Shown here one piece after another: positions 41,481 to 48,991 of a stretch of 64,000 bases of DNA. A model generated the notes under the pieces. The model had not been told where the DNA came from and made no database searches. It saw only the letters and a list, made by a program, of their open reading frames with translations. Source of the DNA: Halosimplex pelagicum (GTDB lineage Archaea > Halobacteriota > Halobacteria > Halobacteriales > Haloarculaceae). The position numbers and the translations under genes are program-made. Location of the stretch: the NCBI RefSeq assembly GCF_013415905.1, contig NZ_CP058909.1:558001-622000 (forward strand), read 5' to 3'. Each line of letters opens with the position of its first letter. Within the stretch, counting starts at the first letter, position 1.

Positions 41481-41500
41481 CTGACTGAATGGCCAGTCGG
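41481..41500. promoter_or_regulatory. imperfect palindrome, possible operator of the second TetR gene
   Basis: GACTG (41483-41487) and CAGTC (41494-41498) are symmetric about 41490/41491, and the outermost C/G pair also matches. The site is two bases from the TetR ATG, mirroring the position of the palindrome before the first TetR gene, but its sequence differs. Confidence 0.45.
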
Positions 41501-41731
41501 TACACAAAGCGCTGCCGATCAGCCCCCGAGAACGGGGACGACGCGCGAACGAGCGTGTCCGGGAGTGCGACGGGATCGAGGCCGTCCGGGAGACCCCCGG
41601 AGCGATGGCGGCCGTCGCGCTCGGCGACCGAGCGGGGCCGGCGCGTCACCGGTCCGCGGTCGGGCGGTCGGGCGACCACTTCCGCTCCGGTGCCGACAGC
41701 CTTTAGCCGGCGGTCGGCAATCTTCGAGCAG

Positions 41732-42253
41732 ATGGCGAACTCGAACGCGAAGGGAGACCGCCGCGAGCGGGAACTCGTCAACGAACTCGACGCGGCGGGG
41801 TTCGCGGTGATGCGCGCGCCCGCCAGCGGGAGCGCCACCGAGCGCGAACTCCCCGACGTGCTGGCCGGCGACGGAACGGACTTCTACGCCGTCGAGGCCA
41901 AGTCCTCCGCCGGCGACCCCATCTACCTCGACGGCGAGGAGATCGAGGCGCTCCTCTTTTTCTCGCGCAACTTCGGCGCCAAACCCCGCATCGGCGTCCG
42001 CTTCGACCGCGAGGACTGGTACTTCTTCCACCCCGGCGACGAGGCCGTCCACGTCACCGACGGGGGCAACTACCGCGTCAAGAAGGAGACCGCGCTGGCC
42101 CACGGCGTCGACTTCGACGAACTCGTCGGCCACTCCGAGAAAGTCACCTTAGCGGAGGTCGCCGACGACGGCCCCGACCAGGGCACGCTCGACGTGCTCT
42201 CGGCGTTCGAGCGCGGCGACCTCTCGAAGGAAGAGGCCGCCGAGATGCTGTAG
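41732..42253 (+). CDS. hjc: archaeal Holliday junction resolvase
   Basis: A 173-residue structure-specific nuclease that cuts four-way DNA junctions in recombination. The N-terminus [47 protein letters not shown] carries the conserved Glu (ERELV) and catalytic Asp (LPDVLA). The FYAVEAKSS segment supplies the E-x-K pair of the restriction-endonuclease-like core. A haloarchaeal C-terminal tail ([11 protein letters not shown]) follows. The ATG at 41732 begins the conserved region. A CTTTAG element about 27 bp before it may be the TATA box. Confidence 0.93.
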   Translation: MANSNAKGDRRERELVNELDAAGFAVMRAPASGSATERELPDVLAGDGTDFYAVEAKSSAGDPIYLDGEEIEALLFFSRNFGAKPRIGVRFDREDWYFFHPGDEAVHVTDGGNYRVKKETALAHGVDFDELVGHSEKVTLAEVADDGPDQGTLDVLSAFERGDLSKEEAAEML

Positions 42254-42303
42254 TTCGGTCGGCCGGTGAGCGGCGCGCGGTCGGTAGCGTTCGGTACGGC
42301 CAT

Positions 42304-42366
42304 CTTTTTGCGGCGGAAGATCCCCGCAGCGATCCTGCGGGCCGCGAGGAACTCCGTCCGAAAAAG
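42304..42366. terminator. palindromic 3' element after hjc (module family 2)
   Basis: CTTTTT (42304-42309) pairs with AAAAAG (42361-42366), enclosing further pairing and a 7-bp hairpin CCCGCAG/CTGCGGG (42324-42330/42336-42342). It shares the internal boxes GAT.CCCGCAGC and GCGAGGA.CTC with a module at 61462-61524. It lies 50 bp after the hjc stop and could terminate transcription or be a small mobile hairpin. It ends before the acetyltransferase promoter region. Confidence 0.5.
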
Positions 42367-42442
42367 CGCGTTCGCAAGCCGCACTGATCGCGTCCGTTCC
42401 CGCGACCGAAGCTATATCCGGACGCGCGGTCCGAGGGGAGAT

Positions 42443-43681
42443 ATGACGGACGACGCGGCCGCTCCCGCGGTGAGGGCCCTCTCGGCCGACCGCTACGACG
42501 AGTTCCGCCGGATCGTCGACTACGCGTTCCACCCCGAGGAGGGGCCCCGGACCTACGACGACGAGCCCGAGCGGATCGCCGACCGCTACGGGGCGTTCGT
42601 CGACGACGACCTCGTCAGCGTCTGCGGCCACTACGACCTCCGTGCGAACCTGCGGGGCGAGTGGGTCCGGCTCGCGGGCCTGGCCGCCGTGGCGACGCCC
42701 CCGGAACGCCGCCGGGAGGGGTACGTCGGCGCCCTCGTCGACGACGCCCTGGAGCGGTGGCGCGGCGAGTATCCCCTCTCGGCGCTGTGGCCGTTCTCGC
42801 GGTCGTACTACGAGCAGTTCGGCTGGGCGACCGCCAACACCGCGACGACCTACACGTGCCCGACCGAGCAGCTCGCGTTCGCCCGCGGGGCGGCCGAGGG
42901 GCGCGCTCGGCCGGTCGAGCCCGACGAGTGGCGCGCTCTCCGGTCGGTCCACGAGAGCCAGGCGGAGGCGACGACGCTGGCGCTCAAGCGCCGGTCGGAG
43001 ACGTGGTGGCGCGAGCGGGTCCTCTCCGAGGGGGGCGACGACCGGCCGTGGGCGTACGTCTGGGAGCGCGACGGCGACGTGTGCGGGTATCTCGTCTACA
43101 CCTTCAAGGACGCCGGCGAGGGGTTCGGCGACCGCAGGCTGACCGTCGACGATACGGCCGCCGCCGACCACGAGGCGTGGCTCGGTCTGCTCGGCTTCCT
43201 CGCCGACCACGACTCCCAGGCGACCGAAGTCCGCTTCGCCGGCGACGCCCGGACGGATCTGCTCGACCTCGTTCCCGACCCCGACGCGGTCGACTGCGAG
43301 GTGGAGACGGGGCCGATGGTCCGCGTCGTCGACGTGACCGACGCGCTCGAAGCCTGCCCCTATCCGGCCGACGCGAGCGCCGACTGCACGCTCGCCGTGA
43401 CCGACGCGACCGCCGACTGGAACGACGGCCGGTTCCGGCTGACCGTCGCCGACGGCACGGGCGAGTGCGAGCGGGTCGACGGAGCGAGCGACGGCGCCGA
43501 TGCGGCCGCCGAGGCGGACGCGACCCTGGACGTGGGAACGCTCTCGCAGCTCGTCGTCGGGTATCACGACGTGGCGGCCGCACGCCGCGTCGGCGGCCTC
43601 TCCGTGGCCGAGGGGTCGGTCGCCGACACCCTCGCGACGCTGTTCCCGTCCGAGCGGGTGTATCTGCGGACGTTCTTCTGA
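42443..43681 (+). CDS. GNAT N-acetyltransferase of the Eis type
   Basis: A 412-residue protein: an N-terminal GNAT domain (VRALSADRYDEFRRIVDYAFHPEEGPRTY...LAGLAAVATPPERRREGYVGALVDDALERWRGEYPLSALWPFSRSYYEQFGW with the acetyl-CoA motif RRREGYVGALV), a second acetyltransferase-like domain, and a C-terminal SCP2-like domain (TLDVGTLSQLVVGYHDVAAARRVGGLSV). This three-domain plan matches Eis-like aminoglycoside/lysine acetyltransferases. The acceptor is unknown. The ATG at 42443 is preceded by CTATAT about 32 bp upstream, a fair TATA box. Confidence 0.87.
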   Translation: MTDDAAAPAVRALSADRYDEFRRIVDYAFHPEEGPRTYDDEPERIADRYGAFVDDDLVSVCGHYDLRANLRGEWVRLAGLAAVATPPERRREGYVGALVDDALERWRGEYPLSALWPFSRSYYEQFGWATANTATTYTCPTEQLAFARGAAEGRARPVEPDEWRALRSVHESQAEATTLALKRRSETWWRERVLSEGGDDRPWAYVWERDGDVCGYLVYTFKDAGEGFGDRRLTVDDTAAADHEAWLGLLGFLADHDSQATEVRFAGDARTDLLDLVPDPDAVDCEVETGPMVRVVDVTDALEACPYPADASADCTLAVTDATADWNDGRFRLTVADGTGECERVDGASDGADAAAEADATLDVGTLSQLVVGYHDVAAARRVGGLSVAEGSVADTLATLFPSERVYLRTFF

Positions 43682-43768
43682 ACGGGGCGGCGCCGGCCGG
43701 TGGCGGGGCGAACCGCCGTGTGGCGCCACCCGAACAAGGCACTTCGGTGTGCGAGCCCAACCGATCGC

Positions 43769-44473
43769 ATGTCCAGACCGGACGTGAACGACATCGCCCA
43801 GGTCGCGGCCGAGGAGAGCAGGGAGGTGCGTCGGGACTTCAGGCAGACGCTGCTGTCGGGGCTGGCGCTGACGGTCCCGTTCCTGATCACCGTGCTGGTG
43901 CTGTTCTGGGCGCTGGGGTTCGTCGCCGGCATGCTTGCGCCGCTGGCCGACGCGCTCGTCGCGCTCGGCCCGGGCAGTCAGATGAGTACCTGGGTCGTGC
44001 AACTGCTGGCCGGGGCCATCGTGTTCGGGCTCGTGTTCCTCGTCGGGGTCGCCGCCCAGCACGGCCCGGACACCCACATCGCCCGCCGGTTCGACGTGCT
44101 CATGGAGGACCTGCCCGGTATCGGCTCCATCTACACCAGCGTCGAGCGCATGAGCGACGTGATGGTCGAGGGCGACACCGAGAGCTTCCGCGAGGTGAAG
44201 ATCGTCGAGTTCCCCCGCGAGGACTGCTTCGCGCTCGCCTTCCTCACCGCGAGCGCGCCGGCCACGATCGAGGAGGCCGCCGACCACGGCGAGATGGAGA
44301 CCGTCTTCGTCCCGATGGCGCCCAACCCCGTCATGGGCGGCCACCTCGTCAACCTCCCCGAGGACCGCATCTTCGACGTGGATCTCTCCGTCGAGGAGGG
44401 GATGCAGGCGGTCATGACCACCGGCATGGCCATCGACGAGAGCGTCGAGGACGAGGGGCAGAGCGCCGACTGA
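43769..44473 (+). CDS. DUF502 family membrane protein
   Basis: A 234-residue protein with two strong membrane helices (about residues 27-58 and 75-96) and a soluble C-terminal domain including GIGSIYTSVERMSDVMVEGDTESFREVKIVEFPREDCFALAFLT and VFVPMAPNPVMGGHLVNLPEDRIFDVDLSVEEGMQAVMTTGM. These GxxxIY and PNPxxG motifs define DUF502. The family is widespread in bacteria, plants (LCV-like) and archaea, with an unresolved role in membrane trafficking or stress. The ATG at 43769 starts the conserved region. Confidence 0.9.
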   Translation: MSRPDVNDIAQVAAEESREVRRDFRQTLLSGLALTVPFLITVLVLFWALGFVAGMLAPLADALVALGPGSQMSTWVVQLLAGAIVFGLVFLVGVAAQHGPDTHIARRFDVLMEDLPGIGSIYTSVERMSDVMVEGDTESFREVKIVEFPREDCFALAFLTASAPATIEEAADHGEMETVFVPMAPNPVMGGHLVNLPEDRIFDVDLSVEEGMQAVMTTGMAIDESVEDEGQSAD

Positions 44474-44575
44474 CCGTCGCCGACCGAGGGCGCCGCCGAC
44501 CGCGCGACGCCCGAGTGGGCGCGACCCGCACACTGCCGGCCGCCGACTTACACCGCTCGGGGCCCTCGCTCCGAT

Positions 44576-45058
44576 ATGAGCCTCGACGGCGAATCCGCAC
44601 CGGAGTTCGAACTGCCCAGCACCGGCGGCGATACCGTCGCCCTCGCCGACGAACTGGAATCGGGGCCGGCGGTCGTCCTGATCAATCGCGGCGTCTGGTG
44701 TTCGTTCTGCGCCGAGCAGCTCCAGACGTTCAGCGAGGTCTCCTACGACATGTGGTTCCACGACGACGTGAGCGTCGTCCCGGTCGTCCCCGACTCGCTC
44801 CCGAAGGTCACGGAGATGCGCGACCGCTACGACCTGTCGATCCAGCTGCTCGCGGACCCCGACGGCGAGGTCTGCGAGCGCTACAGCGGCACGGAGGAGA
44901 CCAGTCACGGCCTCACCGGCAAGGCGGGTACCTACGTGATCGACGAGGAGGGTATCGTCCGGTACGAGGATGTCTCCGACACCCCCGCCGACCGCACCTA
45001 CGGCAACTGGGTCCGCTACTACATCCGGAACGACTACGAGCCGCCGTTCGAGGGGTAG
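44576..45058 (+). CDS. peroxiredoxin-like redoxin with WCSFC motif
   Basis: A 160-residue thioredoxin-fold protein of the AhpC/TSA family: MSLDGESAPEFELPSTGGDTVALADELESGPAVVLINRGVWCSFCAEQLQTFSEVSYDMWF. The motif WCSFC (residues about 41-45) places two cysteines where this branch holds its peroxidatic or thioredoxin-like site. It likely reduces peroxides or disulfides in the cytosol. It stands alone, upstream of purM. This one keeps its cysteines, in contrast to the redoxin at 35.3 kb. Confidence 0.88.
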   Translation: MSLDGESAPEFELPSTGGDTVALADELESGPAVVLINRGVWCSFCAEQLQTFSEVSYDMWFHDDVSVVPVVPDSLPKVTEMRDRYDLSIQLLADPDGEVCERYSGTEETSHGLTGKAGTYVIDEEGIVRYEDVSDTPADRTYGNWVRYYIRNDYEPPFEG

Positions 45059-45145
45059 CCGCCCGGCGCGCGGACGCCTCCGTCGGGTCCCGGCCGTTCC
45101 ACCCGAAACGGTGGCCTTTTGCTCGCGCTCCGCGGGGATTCCCAT

Positions 45146-46165
45146 ATGACCGACGGGGACGCCGAGGACGCGGCGGACGGGACCGACACGGACGAGGACG
45201 GCGAGGGACTGACCTACGCCGAGGCGGGCGTCGACATCGCCGGCCAGGAAGCGGCGACGGCGGCGCTGGTCGGCGCCACCGGCGACTTCGAGGGCGACTT
45301 CGCCGGACTGCTCGACATCGGCGACCGCTATCTCGCGCTCGCCGCCGACGGCGTCGGGACCAAGCTCCTGGTCGCCGAGGCGCTCGACGACTACTCGACT
45401 ATCGGCATCGACTGCATCGCGATGAACGCCAACGACCTCGTCGCGGCGGGGGTCGACCCCGTCGCCTTCGTCGACTACCTCGCCGTCGAGGAGCCCGACG
45501 ACGCCACCGCCGAGGCCATCGGGAAAGGGCTCGACGAGGGCGCCGAGCGCGCCGGCGTCGCGCTGGTCGGCGGTGAGACGGCCGTGATGCCCGACGTGAT
45601 CAAGGGCCTCGACATCGCCGGCACATGCGCCGGCCTCGCCCCCAAGGACGCCATCTTCCCCGGCGAGGCCGAGGCGGGGGACGTGGTGGTGGGATGGCCC
45701 TCCTCGGGCGTCCACTCCAACGGCCTGACGCTCGCTCGCGAGGCCGTCACCCGCGACCACGAGTACACCGACCCGTTCCCGCCGAACCCCGACCGCTCCA
45801 TCGGCGAGGAACTGCTCGAACCGACTCGCATCTACAGCGATCTGCTGGGAGCGCTCCGCGATGTCGACACCCACGCCGCCGCTCACGTCACCGGCGGTGG
45901 CTGGACGAACCTCACCCGGATGGGCGAGTTCCACTACGAGATCACGGACCCCTTCGACGCCCAGCCTGTCTTCGAGTTCGTTCAGCAGGAGGGCGACGTG
46001 ACCGACGAAGAGATGCACCGCACGTTCAACATGGGCACCGGCTTCGTCGCCGCGATGTCCGAAGACGACGCCGAGGCGGTCGTCGACGCTACGGAGGACG
46101 GGCGGATCATCGGCCACGTCGAGGAAGGCGAGGAGTCCGTCGCGATCCGCGGGCTGGAGCTGTAG
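45146..46165 (+). CDS. purM: phosphoribosylformylglycinamidine cyclo-ligase
   Basis: Purine biosynthesis step 5, closing FGAM to AIR with ATP. The 339-residue protein has the AIR-synthase motifs: LTYAEAGVDIAGQE (N-terminal ATP grip), DGVGTKLLVAEALDDYSTIGIDCIAMNANDLVAAGVDPVAFVDYLAVE, GGETAVMPDVIKG, GWPSSGVHSNGLTLAR and HVTGGGWTNLTRMG. An acidic 20-residue N-terminal tail precedes the core. The ATG at 45146 was chosen because the earlier in-frame start encodes non-conserved sequence. No other pur genes are adjacent. Confidence 0.95.
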   Translation: MTDGDAEDAADGTDTDEDGEGLTYAEAGVDIAGQEAATAALVGATGDFEGDFAGLLDIGDRYLALAADGVGTKLLVAEALDDYSTIGIDCIAMNANDLVAAGVDPVAFVDYLAVEEPDDATAEAIGKGLDEGAERAGVALVGGETAVMPDVIKGLDIAGTCAGLAPKDAIFPGEAEAGDVVVGWPSSGVHSNGLTLAREAVTRDHEYTDPFPPNPDRSIGEELLEPTRIYSDLLGALRDVDTHAAAHVTGGGWTNLTRMGEFHYEITDPFDAQPVFEFVQQEGDVTDEEMHRTFNMGTGFVAAMSEDDAEAVVDATEDGRIIGHVEEGEESVAIRGLEL

Positions 46166-46207
46166 AAGCGCGGAACGTTTAGATCGGCCACCGCGCGCTG
46201 TCGAGCG

Positions 46208-46333
46208 GTGCGTGGCGCGACGAGGGTTTCCGACGCCTTCGCCGAGCGCGAGCCCGACCGCATCGAGCCGTTCGTCGACGGCCCGCCCAACTTCCTCTGT
46301 CTGCGGTTCCTGAAGCGCGCCGACGCGGGCTGA
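46208..46333 (+). CDS. possible small protein of 41 aa
   Basis: A GTG-initiated frame encodes RGATRVSDAFAEREPDRIEP and then FVDGPPNFLCLRFLKRADAG before a stop. Codon third positions are G/C as in true genes and the composition is acidic/amphipathic. A GTTTAGA element about 27 bp upstream would fit a leaderless transcript. It lies in the 170-bp gap between purM and an SDR gene. It could equally be the remnant of a longer gene; homology search would decide. The start is uncertain. Confidence 0.35.
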   Translation: MRGATRVSDAFAEREPDRIEPFVDGPPNFLCLRFLKRADAG

Positions 46334-46335
46334 GG

Positions 46336-47328
46336 CTACGCCTCCGGCGCTCGATCGTCGGCCCCGGCGCCGACGACCTCTCCCTCGTCGAGCGCCAGCC
46401 AGTCGACGCTCGCCCGCCACAGATCCCGCTGGGCGTCGCGGTCGGTGGCGGCCTCGGCCGGGCGAACGGCCTCGCGGTCGTCGAAGTACTCGCCGGTGGT
46501 TCCGGTCACCGCGGGCGACTTCGCCAGGTGGGTCTGTGTCTCGGCGGACTCGGCGGCGGTGTCGGTGAACCCGGTCAGCCGCCCGACCACGCCGAAGGCC
46601 TTCCAGCCCAGGCCCGCGACCAGCGACCCGTTGCGCGACAGCCCGGTCGACGGCGACACCCCCGGGTGACAGCAGTTCGCCGTCACCGAGTCGGGCAGCC
46701 GCCGGGCGAGCTCGAACGTGAACAGGACGTTCGCGAGCTTCGAGTGGCCGTAGGCCTCGACGCCGCTCGGCCCGTCGGGACCGCGAACGCCGGCCAGATC
46801 CAGCGCCGCCCGCCGGTGCAGGTCTGAGGACACCGTCACGACGCGAGCGGGGTCGGCGGCCGCGTCGGTGTTCTCCCCATCCCTCTGCTCGGCGCGGCGC
46901 TCGCCCGTCGCGACGAGGCGGTCGGCCAGCCGATCCGTCAGCAGGAACGTCGCGAGGTGATTGACCGCGAAGGTCAGCTCGACGCCGTCGTCGATCCCCG
47001 GCGCGTCGACCAGGCGGCGGTCGCCCTGCCACGTCCCGGCGTTGTTGACCAGGCAGTCCAGCCGGTCGAAGTCGGCGAGCACGGCGTCGGCCAGCGCGCG
47101 CACCTCGTCGAAGTCGGTGTAGTCGGCGGCGTAGAAGGCGTGGCCCTCTCCGGGGAGTTCGGCGACCAGCTCCTCGCCCGCCGCGCGGTCGCGACCGTGG
47201 AGGACGACCGTCGCGCCGGTCGCGGCGAGGTTGCGCGCCGTCTCCGCGCCGATCCCGCTCGTCGACCCCGTCACGAGCGCGACGTGTCCCTCGCCGAGCG
47301 CCGAGTCGCCGTCGACTGCGCCTGTCAT
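46336..47328 (-). CDS. short-chain dehydrogenase/reductase (retinol dehydrogenase-like)
   Basis: A 330-residue NAD(P)-dependent SDR: Rossmann motif TGSTSGIG (near 21-28), then CLVNNAGTW, catalytic Ser in TVSSDLH, and the YGHSK catalytic Tyr/Lys motif. Its length and long loop between the NNAG and Ser motifs resemble the retinol dehydrogenase/WW-domain oxidoreductase-like group. The substrate is unknown. The gene is separated by repeat copy C from a second SDR on the same strand. Confidence 0.9.
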   Translation of the reverse strand: MTGAVDGDSALGEGHVALVTGSTSGIGAETARNLAATGATVVLHGRDRAAGEELVAELPGEGHAFYAADYTDFDEVRALADAVLADFDRLDCLVNNAGTWQGDRRLVDAPGIDDGVELTFAVNHLATFLLTDRLADRLVATGERRAEQRDGENTDAAADPARVVTVSSDLHRRAALDLAGVRGPDGPSGVEAYGHSKLANVLFTFELARRLPDSVTANCCHPGVSPSTGLSRNGSLVAGLGWKAFGVVGRLTGFTDTAAESAETQTHLAKSPAVTGTTGEYFDDREAVRPAEAATDRDAQRDLWRASVDWLALDEGEVVGAGADDRAPEA

Positions 47329-47458
47329 GACAGCCCGTTCGACCCGGGCCGAGTTAACGACGACGGGAGCCTGTCCGTGATGTCGTTCGGTTCGATGTGC
47401 TCGTTTATCGGTTGTTTCTGTTGGACGAGTCGCGGACTGAAATCGAACGATAGCGACT

Positions 47459-47793
47459 GCACTTGACGGTGAGCGATGAAAGCCCTCGCCGCGCTCGCTA
47501 GCTGGTGACTCGACCGCACTCGTGGTGAGTGCTGAAAGCCCTCGACGCGCTCGCGGTCGCTGAGGCGGGATATCCGCGCTCTCCGCACAGCCCGCGCGGA
47601 TAGGGCCCGCTCAGGCGACTCCCGGCGCGAGTGCGCCTCGCCCTTTCAGTCCACCAGGACCGCGACCGCAGACGGCCTCGAACCTCCCCAACCTCTTGCG
47701 CTCCGCGCGCCTACGGCGTGCGGTGCTCATCCCTCGCGCGACTGTTTCGAGCGGCCCGCCAAGAGGCGGGCACGCTCGACAGCGCACGCCACC
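47459..47793 (+). repeat. structured interspersed repeat, copy C
   Basis: Same orientation as copy A, in the 577-bp gap between two SDR genes. P1 47532-47538/47643-47649 (CTGAAAG/CTTTCAG). P2 pairs CGCGCTCGCG with CGCGAGTGCG, giving a G-U pair. P3 is GTCGCTGAG.CGGG with CCCGCTCAGGCGAC. P4 is the TATCCGCGC hairpin at 47571-47602. P5 47703-47710/47716-47723 includes a G-U pair. P6 core 47754-47760/47765-47771 (GCCCGCC/GGCGGGC, loop AAGA). The CAGTCCACCAGGACCGC, ACCTCCCCA and CTCATCCCTCGCGCG boxes are present. Units with 56-bp spacing recur at 47478 and 47534. Confidence 0.75.
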
Positions 47794-47905
47794 GCAACCG
47801 CACCGCTACCTACATCAACTGCACTGAACACCGCGGACGGCCGGCAACGAACCGGCCCTCGGTCGGAATGCGGATCCGTCCGTCGAACGCCCGAATTTTG
47901 CCACC

Positions 47906-48790
47906 CTATCTCAGCCAGCGTCCGATCGCCGCGGTCGCCCGCTCGTAGCCGGCCTGGATCGCGTCGATGACGGGGGCGGGGAGCCAGGTCGTCCACCGGA
48001 CGAACCGGGCGAACGAGCCGACGGGGTAGCGAGCCTTCGGGTCGTCGGCCTCGGCGGCGCGAACGACGACCGCGGCGACGCGCTCGGGTTCGACCGCGAG
48101 CGGGTTGCCGTCGAGGATCCAGCCGTCGTCGATGGCCGCGTAGGTCCGCGCGTAGGCGGGCGTCCGCTCGCGGCCGGCCATCCGTTCGCGCGCCGCGTCG
48201 GCGAAGTCGGTCTCGACCCACGCCGGCTCGACCAGGGACACGTCGACGCCGCTCGCGCGCAACTCGACCCGGAGCGCGTCGTGTAGCGACTCGACGGCGG
48301 CTTTCCCGGCGGCGTAGGCGCCCAGCCCCGGCGAGGCGACCAGCCCCATGACGCTGGAGACGGTGACGATCCGGCCGCGACCGCGCTCGCGCATGTGCGG
48401 GAGGGCGGCCCGGGCGAGCCGGTGGGGGCCGTGGACGAGCACGTCGAACCCCTCGCGAGCGGCGTCGACGGGCACGTCCTCGACGGGGCCGGCCTCGGCG
48501 TAGCCGGCGTTGTTCACCAGGCAGTCCAGCCGCCCGGCCTCGGCGACCACCTCGTCGACGACGCGCTCGCACTGGGCGTCGTCGGTCACGTCCAGCGCAC
48601 GGGTCTCGCAGTCGGCGCGGACGCGCTCGGGCAGCGGCGTCCCCACGTCGGTCGCGTACACGCGCCAGCCCCGCTCGGCGAACGCCAGCGCGATGGCCGA
48701 CCCGATGCCCCCGCCCGCACCCGTGACGAGGGCGACCGGTGGCCCCCCGTCGCGCTCGACCGGGCGAGCCGACTCGTCGTTCCGTGACAC
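47906..48790 (-). CDS. short-chain dehydrogenase/reductase (classical SDR)
   Basis: A 294-residue SDR: TGAGGGIGSAIALAFAERGW Rossmann start, CLVNNAGYAEAGPVEDV, catalytic Ser VTVSSVMGLVASPG, and YAAGKAAVESLHDALRVEL with the catalytic Tyr/Lys. A C-terminal extension (RWTTWLPAPVIDAIQAGYERATAAIGRWL) is moderately hydrophobic and could attach to membranes, as in SDRs of the Dhrs/steroid dehydrogenase type. The start is a GTG at 48790. The substrate is unknown, but the proximity of an FAD oxidoreductase and a decarboxylase-like gene hints at a lipid or ketone metabolic neighbourhood. Confidence 0.9.
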   Translation of the reverse strand: MSRNDESARPVERDGGPPVALVTGAGGGIGSAIALAFAERGWRVYATDVGTPLPERVRADCETRALDVTDDAQCERVVDEVVAEAGRLDCLVNNAGYAEAGPVEDVPVDAAREGFDVLVHGPHRLARAALPHMRERGRGRIVTVSSVMGLVASPGLGAYAAGKAAVESLHDALRVELRASGVDVSLVEPAWVETDFADAARERMAGRERTPAYARTYAAIDDGWILDGNPLAVEPERVAAVVVRAAEADDPKARYPVGSFARFVRWTTWLPAPVIDAIQAGYERATAAIGRWLR

Positions 48791-48991
48791 GGCGGACCCG
48801 GCGCGTGCCGGCGAGAAAAGCGTTCCGGGCCGGGTACCGGCGGGTAGGATAAATCTACGCCACGGATGAGGGGAAGTACCTTTGCCGGTCGCGCTCCCAG
48901 CCGATCCTGTGAGCGATCTGTCCTCTCTCCGAGTGACGAACGGGGTGTGCGGCCGTGAACCGACCGACGGGGTGATGCGGAGGCGGTCGCG

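Noticed and set aside
42149..47032. A very long open frame (about 1,600 codons) on the minus strand opposite hjc to purM
   Set aside because: It is the antisense shadow of well-supported genes in GC-rich DNA, with no domain and a composition driven by the complementary codons.
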